The notes beneath the pieces were generated by a model, which made no database searches, was not told where the DNA came from, and was given only the letters and a program-made list of their open reading frames with translations. A stretch of 46,559 nucleotides of DNA from positions 28,464 through 75,022 of the forward strand of contig JAJPYN010000007.1 in assembly GCA_021204905.1 (NCBI GenBank). The letters run 5' to 3'. This stretch comes from Prevotella sp. (GTDB lineage Bacteria; Bacteroidota; Bacteroidia; Bacteroidales; Bacteroidaceae). The translations under genes and the position numbers were made by a program. Numbering within the stretch: the first letter of the stretch is position 1; each line of letters starts with the position of its first letter. Shown one piece after another: positions 36,443-45,198 of the stretch.

Positions 36443-37897
36443 TCACTTGCAAGGCACCTCCTCGAGCGTTTTAACGAGCAGCGTCCAGAACTTCGGCACG
36501 CTGGGGATGTGGCAGCGCTCCTTTGCGGTGTGCGGGCTCTCGAGCGTCGGACCGAAGCTGACGATGTCGAGTTGCGTGTATTTACTGAGGATTACAGAGC
36601 ATTCGAGGCCGGCGTGCACAACGGTGATGGTCGGTTTTTTACCGAACTCGCTCTCGTAGATTTTCTCCATCACGGCCATTATCTCCGAGTGCGGATCGGG
36701 GTCCCATCCTTGGTAGTCGCCGCCGAGCTCCACCTTCATCCCGGCCATATCGAAGCAGCTGGCGAGGGTCGTGGCGAGGTATTCCTTCTGGCTCTCGGAG
36801 GCGCTGCGCGCAAGGATTTTTATTGCCGCGCTCGTGGCGTCGATGTCGATGATGGCGAGGTTGCTCGAGGTCTCGACGATGGCGGGGATGGACGGGATGT
36901 AGCGCATCACGCCGTTGTGGCAAGCGTGAACGGCATTGATGAGGTTGTCGCTAATGTCCTCAGGCACAACGAGTTCGGGCAGCGGCGTGTCGTCGACTAA
37001 CACCTTAATATCCTTTTCGATGCCTTCAAATTCGTTGTTGAAAATGTTTTCCCAGTCCTTTGCAGCCTCGCGCACGTCGCCGGTGTTCTCTTTCGGGACG
37101 GTGATGACGACGGAGCCCTCGAAAGGTATGGCGTTGCGCATGTTACCGCAGTGCCACGAGGCGAGGCGCGCGTCGTCGTTGGCCGTGATGTCGCGTGCGA
37201 TGCGTGCGAGGAGCTTGTTGGCGTTGGCGCGGCCGAGCCCTATCTCGAGGCCGGAATGTCCGCCGCGCAAGCCTTTGACGGTGATTTTCAATGCTTTATC
37301 TCCGGGTTCGGGCCGCGCTTCTTTGTATTGCATGGTCGCGGTAACGTCGACGCCGCCGGCCGAACCGATGATCATCTCGCCCTCGGTCTCGGTGTCGAGG
37401 TTGAGCAGGATGTCGCCGTGCAGCTCGCCTTCGGGCAGCGCGTTCGCCCCGACCATGCTCGTCTCTTCGTCAGCGGTGATTAACGCTTCGACGGGTCCGT
37501 GCTTTAAATCCTTTGCCTCCATCACGGCCATTATCGCGGCCACGCCCATGCCGTCGTCGGCGCCGAGCGTGGTGTCGTTGGCGTACACCCAGTCGCCCTC
37601 GATGCGCGTGGTGATGGGGTCGGTCTCGAAGTTATGCGGCGAGGCGAGCGCCTTCTGCGGCACCATGTCCATGTGCGCTTGCAGGATGACGCCTTTGCGG
37701 TTCTCCATGCCGGGCGTGGCGGCCTTGCGCATCACGACGTTGCCGGCTTGGTCGAGGAACGCCTCCACGCCTGCCTTTGCGGCGAAGTCGAGTAGGAACT
37801 GCCGCACCTTTTCGAGATGTCCCGACGGGCGCGGCACCTTTGTGAGTGCATCGAAGTTTTTCCAGATGCATTCCGGTTGCAAATTTTTAATACTCAT
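36443..37897 (-). CDS. pepD: Aminoacyl-histidine dipeptidase PepD (M20)
   Basis: A 484-aa cytosolic di-zinc dipeptidase with broad Xaa-His and related activity. Metal and catalytic residues are visible: QAHMDMVPQ, NDTTLGADDGMGVAA and TADEETSMVGA, with GGHSGLEIG in the lid domain and a C-terminal His in VVHAGLECSV. No signal peptide is present. It follows a flippase-like membrane protein gene by 21 bp on the same strand and ends in a clear hairpin terminator. Confidence 0.93.
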   Translation of the reverse strand: MSIKNLQPECIWKNFDALTKVPRPSGHLEKVRQFLLDFAAKAGVEAFLDQAGNVVMRKAATPGMENRKGVILQAHMDMVPQKALASPHNFETDPITTRIEGDWVYANDTTLGADDGMGVAAIMAVMEAKDLKHGPVEALITADEETSMVGANALPEGELHGDILLNLDTETEGEMIIGSAGGVDVTATMQYKEARPEPGDKALKITVKGLRGGHSGLEIGLGRANANKLLARIARDITANDDARLASWHCGNMRNAIPFEGSVVITVPKENTGDVREAAKDWENIFNNEFEGIEKDIKVLVDDTPLPELVVPEDISDNLINAVHACHNGVMRYIPSIPAIVETSSNLAIIDIDATSAAIKILARSASESQKEYLATTLASCFDMAGMKVELGGDYQGWDPDPHSEIMAVMEKIYESEFGKKPTITVVHAGLECSVILSKYTQLDIVSFGPTLESPHTAKERCHIPSVPKFWTLLVKTLEEVPCK

Positions 37898-37918
37898 AGC
37901 TTTATCTTTTATTTTATG

Positions 37919-38929
37919 TTAAATTTGTTGTTGGTTAATTATCGCCCTGTCGCGTGTCGGCGCGAAGCTGATCCATAGGTAGCCGATTAAGCCAAGCGCC
38001 ACTATCAACAGGGTTTGCACGCCGTGAACGATGAACACGAAGAACAGCGCATCCTCTTCGCCGACGCCATAAAGGATTAACATTGTTTTCACTGCGAAGT
38101 GCCACGGTCCGGCACCGTTGGGTGTGGGCACGATGACCGCTATTGAGCCGACGACGAACGTAACGACGGCGCACGACAGGCTCAGGTTGCGCGTGGCGTC
38201 GAAGCAGAAAAATGTCAGGTAATAATGCAGGAAATAGCACAGCCAGATGGCGAGGGTGAACGCTGCGAACAGCGGCAGGTTCTTCACCGCGCGCAGCGAC
38301 AGGATACCTTCTGCGAGGCCTTTCAGCGTGGATTTCACCTTGTCGTAGAAGGTCATTTTTCTTAATAACAAGTGCAGGAAAAACACCATTACGACGAGGC
38401 AGACAAGGGTGACGAGCCAGCCTTGCCACGAGAAGCCGCGCAGGGTGTCGGCGAGGTTGAAGCCGGTGCGGTTGAAAAAGCGGTCGAAGAGGGAGAACTG
38501 CGCGACGATGACCGAGGCTGTGATGACCAGCAGCAGCAACGAGTCGACGATGCGCTCCGTAACGACCGTGCCGAGCCCTTTGACGAACGACACCTTGTCT
38601 TTCTGAGCTAAGATGCCGCAGCGCGTGAACTCGCCTATGCGCGGCACGACGAGGCTCACGGCATAGCTCACGAAGATGGCGCACACGGCGATGGCTGCGC
38701 GCGGACGGTAGCCCAACGGCTGCAGGGTCTGCCGCCAGCGCCACCCGCGAAAGGCCTGCGCAAGGATGCCGAAGGGCAGCGACAGGATCATCCAGCCCCA
38801 GTCCATATCGCGCACCATCACGCTGCGCAGTGCGGAGAAATCCACCCCGCGGTACATCCAATACAAAATCGCACTGCCGAGGATCAACGACAATGCCACT
38901 TTCGCCAATATGCCCGCGTAGCGCCTCAT
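37919..38929 (-). CDS. Lysylphosphatidylglycerol synthetase/flippase-type membrane protein
   Basis: A 336-aa polytopic protein (about eight to nine segments) of the LPG-synthase transmembrane / UPF0104 family. Marks are RGWRWRQTLQPLG, SYAVSLVVPRIGEFTRCGIL, the GLGTVVTERIVDSLLLL block and the late PTPNGAGPWHF motif. Members are thought to flip lipids or assist polysaccharide and hopanoid transport. The cytosolic synthase domain of true MprF is absent. It shares a transcript with pepD and is driven by a well-formed promoter at 38951-38982. Confidence 0.85.
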   Translation of the reverse strand: MRRYAGILAKVALSLILGSAILYWMYRGVDFSALRSVMVRDMDWGWMILSLPFGILAQAFRGWRWRQTLQPLGYRPRAAIAVCAIFVSYAVSLVVPRIGEFTRCGILAQKDKVSFVKGLGTVVTERIVDSLLLLVITASVIVAQFSLFDRFFNRTGFNLADTLRGFSWQGWLVTLVCLVVMVFFLHLLLRKMTFYDKVKSTLKGLAEGILSLRAVKNLPLFAAFTLAIWLCYFLHYYLTFFCFDATRNLSLSCAVVTFVVGSIAVIVPTPNGAGPWHFAVKTMLILYGVGEEDALFFVFIVHGVQTLLIVALGLIGYLWISFAPTRDRAIINQQQI

Positions 38930-38950
38930 TTTTCGCCTTTAAAACATCGG

Positions 38951-38982
38951 CAAAGTTAGCTGAATCGGGCGCAACGGGCAAA
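38951..38982 (-). promoter_or_regulatory. Consensus promoter for the flippase-like gene and pepD
   Basis: On the - strand TTTG (38979-38982) and TAACTTTG (38951-38958) are separated by exactly 20 bases, a near-perfect Bacteroidetes promoter. It is divergent from the alaS promoter about 50 bp away. Confidence 0.65.
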
Positions 38983-39032
38983 TAAAAGCATTGAATTTAA
39001 TCGCCGGGCAAGGGCTCTCTTTTTCGTTATAA

Positions 39033-39064
39033 TTTGCCTGATAACGCGGATAATGTTACTTTTG
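39033..39064 (+). promoter_or_regulatory. Consensus promoter for alaS
   Basis: TTTG (39033-39036) and TACTTTTG (39057-39064) are separated by 20 bases. Its position inside the longest possible reading frame of alaS argues for the ATG at 39097 as the true start. Confidence 0.65.
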
Positions 39065-39096
39065 CGGGCGGAAAAAACCTTTATAATTTTATAATT

Positions 39097-41721
39097 ATGA
39101 TGACAGCAAACGAGATACGCGAATCGTTTAAGCAATATTTTGCGGGGAAAGGACACACGATTGTGGCAAGCGCGCCGATGGTTGTCAAGGACGACCCGAC
39201 ACTGATGTTCACCAATGCGGGTATGAATCAGTGGAAAGACATTATACTCGGGACGCGCAGTCCGGAGCCCCGACGGCGGGCGGACAGTCAGAAATGTCTG
39301 CGCGTGAGCGGCAAGCACAACGACTTGGAGGAGGTAGGGCACGACACGTACCACCACACGATGTTCGAGATGTTGGGCAATTGGTCGTTCGGCGACTACT
39401 TCAAAGAGGGCGCGATAGATATGGCGTGGGAATACCTTACCGACGTGTTGGGACTCAATCCCGCCGACCTTTATGTTACTGTCTTCGAGGGAAGCGTCGA
39501 GGAGAATCTTAGCCGCGACGACGAGGCTGCCGCGTTCTGGCTCAAGCACGTGCCGGCAGACCACATCATAGACGGCAACAAACACGATAACTTCTGGGAG
39601 ATGGGCGACACCGGTCCGTGCGGTCCGTGCTCGGAGATACACCTCGACAGCCGCACCGAAGAGGAGAAACGGCTTGTCGCGGGCAAGGATTTGGTGAATA
39701 AAGACCACCCGCAAGTGATTGAGATTTGGAACATCGTGTTCATGCAGTTCAACCGTAAGGCGGACGGAAACCTCGAGCCGCTGGCAATGAACGTTATCGA
39801 TACGGGTATGGGCTTCGAACGTCTGGTACGCGCGATACAAGGAAAACACTCCAATTACGATACCGACGTGTTCACCCCAATCATCGAGGAGATTTGCCGT
39901 TTGTCGGGAAAAGAATACGGACGGGATGAGGCGACGGACGTGGCGATGCGCGTTGTGGCGGATCATCTGCGTGCCGTAGCGTTCTCCATTGCCGACGGTC
40001 AGCTGCCCGGCAACGCCAAAGCGGGGTACGTCATAAGAAGAATTCTCCGCCGTGCCGTGCGCTATGCATACACCTTCCTCGAACAAAAAGAAGCGTTTAT
40101 GTATCGCTTGTTGCCCGTGCTCGTGGCGCAGATGGGCGATGCCTACCCCGAGCTGGCGGCACAGAAAGAACTGATTGGCAAGGTGATGCGTGAGGAGGAG
40201 GAGGCTTTTCTCCGCACTCTCGACAAAGGTATTGCCCTGTTGACCGACGCAATCGGCAAGTGCAAGGCTTCCGGAACAACCGTTCTCAGCGGCGAGGAGG
40301 CATTCCGGCTGTTTGACACTTTCGGTTTCCCGCTCGACCTGACCGAGCTTATTTGTCGGGAGAACGGTATCACCGTCGACGAGAAAGCGTTTGGCGGGGA
40401 AATGAAGAAGCAGAAAGAGCGTGCGCGTAATGCTGCCGCGACGGAGACGGGCGATTGGATCGAGCTCGGCAGCGGCGAACAAGAGTTTGTCGGATATGAT
40501 ATGACGGAATACGAATGTCATATCCTTCGTTATCGTCAGATTGCGCAGAAAGGGAAGACATTCTTTGAGATTGTGCTCGACCGCACGCCGTTCTATGGCG
40601 AGATGGGCGGACAAACGGGCGACACGGGAGTGCTGGTGAGCGAGACGGAGACGATAGATGTCGTTGACACGAAACGCGAGAACGGGCAGACGGTGCATAT
40701 CGTAGAAAAGCTGCCGAAGTTGCCCGAGGCGGACTTTATGGCGTGCGTGGATGTGGATAAACGGCGCAAGACGGAAGCCAACCACTCCGCTACGCACCTC
40801 CTCGACGAGGCATTGCGCGAGGTGTTAGGTACGCACGTGGAACAGAAAGGCTCGCTTGTCTGCCCCGACTATCTGCGGTTTGACTTCTCGCATTATCAGA
40901 AGGTGTCGGCAGAGGAGCTGCGCCGGGTGGAGCGCATTGTCAACAGCCGCATTCGCGAGAACCTGCCTTTACAGGAGCACCGCAATATCCCGATTGACGA
41001 GGCAAAGAAGCTCGGGGCTATCGCGCTCTTCGGAGAGAAGTACGGCGACCGCGTTCGTGTGGTGCAGTTCGGCAGTTCCATCGAGTTCTGCGGCGGCTGC
41101 CACGTGCGCGCCACGGGCGAGATAGGTTTGTTTAAGATTGTCTCCGAGAGCTCCGTTGCTGCGGGCATACGGCGTATCGAGGCGCTCACGGGCGAGGCTG
41201 CGGAGAGCGCTATGGAGCAGATGGAGGACACCGTGGCGCGTATCCGCTCGCTGTTCAACACGAAAGACATACAGGCGGCGGTGGAGAAAGTCATCCGCGA
41301 CAATGCCGCGTTGCGCAAACAGGCGGAGGAACACCTGAAAGAGACGCTCGCCAAAGCAAGGGAAGACATAGTGAAGAAGGCGGTTAAGATTAACGGCATC
41401 AACGTCGTCAAGCACGTCTTCATTGCCGACATCGACCCCAATTTAGTAAAGGACCTCGCATTCCAAGTGAGCCGCATCTTGCCCGAAAACACCATCTGCG
41501 CCTACGGCAGCAAATACGACGACCGCCCGCTCATCACGGTGATGATTAGCAAAGACCTCATTGAGAGCCGCAAGCTCAACGCCGGGCAACTCGTCCGCGA
41601 GGCGGGCAAGCTCATCAAAGGCGGCGGCGGCGGCGCACCTCACTTCGCTACGGCAGGCGGCAAGGACACCACAGGCATCGAGGCCGCAGTGGAGAAAGTC
41701 ATCGACCTCGCATTAGGCTGA
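39097..41721 (+). CDS. alaS: Alanyl-tRNA synthetase AlaS
   Basis: Charges tRNA-Ala; class II synthetase. It is 874 aa from the ATG at 39097 (one codon shorter if the next ATG is used). The N terminus [19 protein letters not shown] is typical. Motif 2 is [21 protein letters not shown] and motif 3 contains DTGMGFERL. The editing domain has [12 protein letters not shown] and the zinc-binding [17 protein letters not shown]. The C-Ala oligomerisation domain ends [17 protein letters not shown]. All expected sites are present. It is a single-gene transcript, convergent with the DUF3078 gene. Confidence 0.97.
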   Translation: MMTANEIRESFKQYFAGKGHTIVASAPMVVKDDPTLMFTNAGMNQWKDIILGTRSPEPRRRADSQKCLRVSGKHNDLEEVGHDTYHHTMFEMLGNWSFGDYFKEGAIDMAWEYLTDVLGLNPADLYVTVFEGSVEENLSRDDEAAAFWLKHVPADHIIDGNKHDNFWEMGDTGPCGPCSEIHLDSRTEEEKRLVAGKDLVNKDHPQVIEIWNIVFMQFNRKADGNLEPLAMNVIDTGMGFERLVRAIQGKHSNYDTDVFTPIIEEICRLSGKEYGRDEATDVAMRVVADHLRAVAFSIADGQLPGNAKAGYVIRRILRRAVRYAYTFLEQKEAFMYRLLPVLVAQMGDAYPELAAQKELIGKVMREEEEAFLRTLDKGIALLTDAIGKCKASGTTVLSGEEAFRLFDTFGFPLDLTELICRENGITVDEKAFGGEMKKQKERARNAAATETGDWIELGSGEQEFVGYDMTEYECHILRYRQIAQKGKTFFEIVLDRTPFYGEMGGQTGDTGVLVSETETIDVVDTKRENGQTVHIVEKLPKLPEADFMACVDVDKRRKTEANHSATHLLDEALREVLGTHVEQKGSLVCPDYLRFDFSHYQKVSAEELRRVERIVNSRIRENLPLQEHRNIPIDEAKKLGAIALFGEKYGDRVRVVQFGSSIEFCGGCHVRATGEIGLFKIVSESSVAAGIRRIEALTGEAAESAMEQMEDTVARIRSLFNTKDIQAAVEKVIRDNAALRKQAEEHLKETLAKAREDIVKKAVKINGINVVKHVFIADIDPNLVKDLAFQVSRILPENTICAYGSKYDDRPLITVMISKDLIESRKLNAGQLVREAGKLIKGGGGGAPHFATAGGKDTTGIEAAVEKVIDLALG

Positions 41722-41861
41722 CACATAATCCTTAGGCTAATCAAAAATATTGAAACGCAGGCGACAACCAAGGCTGAAGTTTGCAACCGCTTGATTGTGT
41801 CGGCGTTTTAGTAGCGACTAAGATAATCTTTTTCGAAAAACATACTCCGCTCAAAGGCGCC

Positions 41862-43085
41862 TCACAGCGAATACGTGAGCCCGAAGGAGGTGTATTCCTT
41901 CAACTGGAAGTAGCCGTAGGAGGGGTCGCGGACAAGGCCGGGCGAGTCGTCGAAGCGCGGGTAGGCGTAGACGGACACGGCGATGATCTTGCTCACTTTC
42001 ACCGTCAGCGTGTTCTCCCATTGCAGCTCGACGCGGTCGTAAGGGGAGTAGCCGTAGAGACGCGTCTGCCAAGAGATATAGTCGTTGAAATTCCACGTGC
42101 CTTCGATGGTGAACGTATAACCGAAATCCGCGCTGCTGTGCCGTCCGGGCGTTATGCCGTTCGCTTCGGCGAGGGTGCGCCGGTCGACATATTTAAACCC
42201 CAATGCTGCGGGCGAGACATACACCGACCCGGTCAGCCGCTCCTTTGCTAACGAGAACTTATACGACATACCGACGGACGCGTTCACATCGAGCGGGCTG
42301 GCGAAGGCCGAGAGCACCTCGCTGCTGTTCGTGTCGAAGGTGCGCATGAACTGCGTCGCGGCGATGACCTGGAGGGTGTAATACCACCGCTTCGTGGCCT
42401 GTATGCCGAGCATACCCGTGTAGCGCAGCAGGTCCTCCGACGTCTTCACCTTATGCGCCTCGTCGCTGCGGTCGGTCTGGAAGCCGAGGTTCATCTCAAG
42501 CTTATTGTCCGCGGTGAACTTCTGCTTATTGTCGTAATTGGCCTCGAGCGTGATCTTCGCCAGCCACGCGAAATTGCTCTCGAGCCCTTGATACCAGTTG
42601 CCCGAATAGTAGTTCTGCACGGCGCTAAGGTAGAAATCGCCCTTAAAAGTCCAGAAATCCGGCTTCTTCACGTACAGCTCCACAGGCTCGAAGTCCCGCT
42701 CCGGCAGCGAAGGGAAGTCGAAGGCCTCGTCGAGCGGAGGGGGCACGGCAGCAGGCAAAGGTTTCTCCAAAGGCACATCGCGCCGCACGCCTCTGACAAG
42801 GTCGGGCCGACGGATGCAAACGGCCAGCAGCGCGCGCTCGGCGGCGAGGTCGTCCTTCCCATCGAGAGAGAAGCATTGCCGCGCAAGGTCGGTGTGAAAG
42901 GCCGGAGGAAGAAACAGGCGCATGTGGCGCGGCGAGGGCGAAGGTGAATTTAAAGTTATGCTGTCGGCGGTAAGGTAAGGCTCGTTCGAAGCCAAAGCGA
43001 CCTCTTTTAAAGTCAAACCCGAAGCCCCGGCCGGCAACGTAACCACGCTCACCAACATGGCTGATATGAAAACTATGCGCTTCAT
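41862..43085 (-). CDS. DUF3078 family outer-membrane protein
   Basis: A 407-aa exported protein starting MKRIVFISAMLVSVV (signal peptide to about residue 22). The ATG at 43085 is preferred because the -7 box at 43106-43113 would leave almost no leader for the ATG at 43097. After a variable Pro-rich stretch, the DUF3078-like C-terminal half (about 180-407) alternates aromatic and polar residues (FYLSAVQNYYSGNWYQGL, YSPYDRVELQWENTLTV), as in an outer-membrane beta-barrel. Function is unknown for the family. Confidence 0.82.
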   Translation of the reverse strand: MKRIVFISAMLVSVVTLPAGASGLTLKEVALASNEPYLTADSITLNSPSPSPRHMRLFLPPAFHTDLARQCFSLDGKDDLAAERALLAVCIRRPDLVRGVRRDVPLEKPLPAAVPPPLDEAFDFPSLPERDFEPVELYVKKPDFWTFKGDFYLSAVQNYYSGNWYQGLESNFAWLAKITLEANYDNKQKFTADNKLEMNLGFQTDRSDEAHKVKTSEDLLRYTGMLGIQATKRWYYTLQVIAATQFMRTFDTNSSEVLSAFASPLDVNASVGMSYKFSLAKERLTGSVYVSPAALGFKYVDRRTLAEANGITPGRHSSADFGYTFTIEGTWNFNDYISWQTRLYGYSPYDRVELQWENTLTVKVSKIIAVSVYAYPRFDDSPGLVRDPSYGYFQLKEYTSFGLTYSL

Positions 43086-43105
43086 CGAGACATTCATTCC
43101 GCCTG

Positions 43106-43113
43106 CAAAGGTA
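43106..43113 (-). promoter_or_regulatory. -7 element upstream of the DUF3078 gene
   Basis: On the - strand this reads TACCTTTG (TAnnTTTG). A TTTG lies 22 bases upstream, slightly long. Confidence 0.5.
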
Positions 43114-43289
43114 CTGCTTTTTTTGCAAACGAGGGCAAAAGCATGCCGAAGGTACGCGACATAATCACACAAGCATTCGCGGGCGAAAAGCGTGGCCGGG
43201 ATGGCGACACGCGGGGGAGGTAAAATGAAAAGGGGCGGGGGGTATGAATGAAAAAAACGGGGGATATGAATGAAAAAAAAGGCATTTTG

Positions 43290-43321
43290 TTTGGTTGTTA
43301 CAAACGTTAATAATACTTTTG
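43290..43321 (+). promoter_or_regulatory. Consensus promoter for the secreted protein at 43584
   Basis: TTTG (43290-43293) and TACTTTTG (43314-43321) are separated by 20 bases. Transcription should begin near 43328, leaving an unusually long leader of about 255 nt before the ATG. Confidence 0.65.
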
Positions 43322-43327
43322 CCTTGC

Positions 43328-43583
43328 CAAAGCGCGGAGACAAGTCATCCTCCCGGGAGACGGCACCCATCCGCTGCAAGGCAAGGCATATTAGGACAAA
43401 GCGCATTCAAGCGGCAGAGCCGAGAGCCGATGGCCATAGTCGCGACAAACAAAGGCACGAGGCACAAGGCAACGAAGCAAGAATGCAGGTCCCGCTTCCT
43501 CCGAATACGCCTTAAACGATAAATCTTTCTTTACTGACAGCGGCCGGCGGGACCCAAGCCGCAAGAAAAACATTTAACATTTT
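43328..43583 (+). promoter_or_regulatory. Long structured 5' leader with a small basic ORF
   Basis: The leader contains complementary arms GGTCCCGC (43488-43495) and GCGGGACC (43547-43554), 8 bp with a 51-nt loop, ending 29 bp before the start codon. An upstream ORF (43430-43522, 30 aa, about a third Lys/Arg) runs through the 5' arm and ends in the loop. No known riboswitch was recognised. Within 43086-43583 no other gene was seen. Confidence 0.4.
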
Positions 43584-45047
43584 ATGAAAAAAGTTTTACT
43601 CTTTGCACTTTTAGCGTGCGCTTCTCTCGCGGCTAAGGCTCAGACGAGCTATTCGCTCTACATTGACACCTACCCGTGGAACTACTCCGCAGCTATCTCC
43701 GGCAAGATCATTATTGACTTCGGCAGCCAGTGGGGCGAGTTCAAGCTCACGGAGACGAACACTGTCGATGCGTCTGTTTACACGGGCTACAAGATTGTCG
43801 TATCCGACGTTACGGAAGACGGCGTTCAGCTGGTTGCTGTCGGTGCTAATGACGAATCTTATACGGACTTATCGGCGGGCACAATCGAGGGGACATTCAG
43901 CGAAGATCTTACGCAATTCGAGCTCCAGGGCAAGGTAGCTGATGCTACTATCACTGTCGAAGAGGCTTACCTGATTAAGACCGACGGCTCGGAAGAGGAG
44001 ATGGTCTACGGCGGCGCTTCTTGGGGTTGCACGTTTGATGCTTACGAACCGGCAGCCATCACCTACACGGGGCAGTACGGCGGCGTTTACATCTTTAACC
44101 CGGAGACTGACGAGCCGTTCACCTACGCCTACGGCAGCGATGAAACCTACAATTTCACCATTACACTGAAAGACGCGCTCCCGGCTGATATTACTCTCGA
44201 GCTTGACGACGCTACCGGCGGCTTCGCTTGGATTACCCTTGAAGCAGGCAGCACCCAGTACACATTCACCATTAACGATGCTGCGTGCGTGGATGATGAC
44301 GGCACCGGCCACGACATTGCTTACATCTATCTCAAGGCAAACGAAGACAGCGGCTATCCGTTCACCGTCAACTATAAGAGCATCATAGAAGGCGCCACCG
44401 ACGAGGAAAGCACCGATGAGGAAGACACCGATGAGGAAGACACCAGCGACTACTTCGTAAGCCTTGACTTCGAGGGCGACAACTCCTATTGGGTGCTCTA
44501 CGATAACGCTGCATTCGAGATTAGCAACGACGAAAATGTTACTCCGGGTATGGACGGTAATCACTTCCTTGCTAACTACGGCAACAACTTCTATGCAAGC
44601 ACCGACCTGATTCACCAGACATCTCAGAGCGAGCTTCCCGCCGGCACCTACACTGTTAGCGCACGTATCAACGTTGGCGGCAACATGGACGACATCGAGT
44701 TCTATGCAACCGCAGGCGAAACCGACGAATACCTGTCGATGGCTTACGACAGCGCCGACTGGACTGCCGAGGATCGCGTTTCCGTTGAGATCACCCTCGA
44801 CGAGGATGCTTACCTCACCATCGGTATCCGCACCGGTGAAAGCTATCCGACCGCAGAGTGGCTCTGGCTCATCGCCGACAACTTCGATGTTGAAGGCACG
44901 ACAAGCGGCGAAGAGACGGGCATCACCTCCGTTCCGGCCGTAACGGCTGCGGGCAACGGCGCCATCTATAACATCGCCGGCCAGCGCGTGAACGAGAACG
45001 CTAAGGGCCTCCTCATTAAGGACGGCAAGAAGGTGCTCGTGAAATAA
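43584..45047 (+). CDS. Secreted protein, paralogue A, with Bacteroidales C-terminal tail
   Basis: Unknown function; 487 aa. The signal peptide ends about residue 20 (ASLAAKAQ). The N-terminal part (about 21-135) is a module closing with FELQGKVADATITVEEAYLI. A second domain (about 150-268) begins AITYTGQYGGVYIF. A short acidic repeat (STDEEDTDEEDTS, about 273-288) links to a carbohydrate-binding-like beta-sandwich (about 289-440). The C-terminal tail is AIYNIAGQRVNE...GLLIKDGKKVLVK after TGITSVPAV. The first ~270 residues closely match the gene at 45199, so the pair arose by duplication. Surface or extracellular location is inferred. Confidence 0.85.
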   Translation: MKKVLLFALLACASLAAKAQTSYSLYIDTYPWNYSAAISGKIIIDFGSQWGEFKLTETNTVDASVYTGYKIVVSDVTEDGVQLVAVGANDESYTDLSAGTIEGTFSEDLTQFELQGKVADATITVEEAYLIKTDGSEEEMVYGGASWGCTFDAYEPAAITYTGQYGGVYIFNPETDEPFTYAYGSDETYNFTITLKDALPADITLELDDATGGFAWITLEAGSTQYTFTINDAACVDDDGTGHDIAYIYLKANEDSGYPFTVNYKSIIEGATDEESTDEEDTDEEDTSDYFVSLDFEGDNSYWVLYDNAAFEISNDENVTPGMDGNHFLANYGNNFYASTDLIHQTSQSELPAGTYTVSARINVGGNMDDIEFYATAGETDEYLSMAYDSADWTAEDRVSVEITLDEDAYLTIGIRTGESYPTAEWLWLIADNFDVEGTTSGEETGITSVPAVTAAGNGAIYNIAGQRVNENAKGLLIKDGKKVLVK

Positions 45048-45080
45048 GACATTTAACTTTTTCTTGTAAATTGTACTTTT

Positions 45081-45115
45081 GGTGCGCGGGGGTTCGCTCT
45101 CACGCACCTTTTTTT
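45081..45115 (+). terminator. Rho-independent terminator after paralogue A
   Basis: GGTGCG (45081-45086) pairs with CGCACC (45103-45108), followed by seven T. An almost identical hairpin ends paralogue B, so the terminator was copied with the gene. Confidence 0.75.
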
Positions 45116-45151
45116 GCGCCCGAATTTTTTCTTTTTCCGCCGCAATTATTA

Positions 45152-45159
45152 TAATTTTG
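45152..45159 (+). promoter_or_regulatory. -7 element upstream of paralogue B
   Basis: TAATTTTG fits TAnnTTTG and lies 39 bp before the ATG at 45199. The -33 region is only T-rich. Together with the terminator before it, this suggests independent transcription of paralogue B. Confidence 0.4.
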
Positions 45160-45198
45160 CACTTCGCGAGCGAAAGGTACTTTAAAGCGTTATATTAT

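Noticed and set aside
39034..39096. 21-residue N-terminal extension of alaS
   Set aside because: It contains the -7 promoter element, and AlaS homologues begin at the later ATG.
38956..40797. 613-aa open frame on the - strand opposite alaS
   Set aside because: It is fully antisense to the conserved AlaS and crosses both divergent promoters. No domain pattern is seen.
41722..41861. Terminator in the alaS/DUF3078 convergent gap
   Set aside because: Only a weak CGACA/TGTCG pairing before GTTTT was found, too poor to call.
43086..43406. 107-residue N-terminal extension of the DUF3078 protein
   Set aside because: It spans the promoter and would mask a clear signal peptide.
45079..45198. 40-residue TTG-initiated extension of paralogue B
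   Set aside because: It begins inside the preceding terminator and hides the signal peptide shared with paralogue A.
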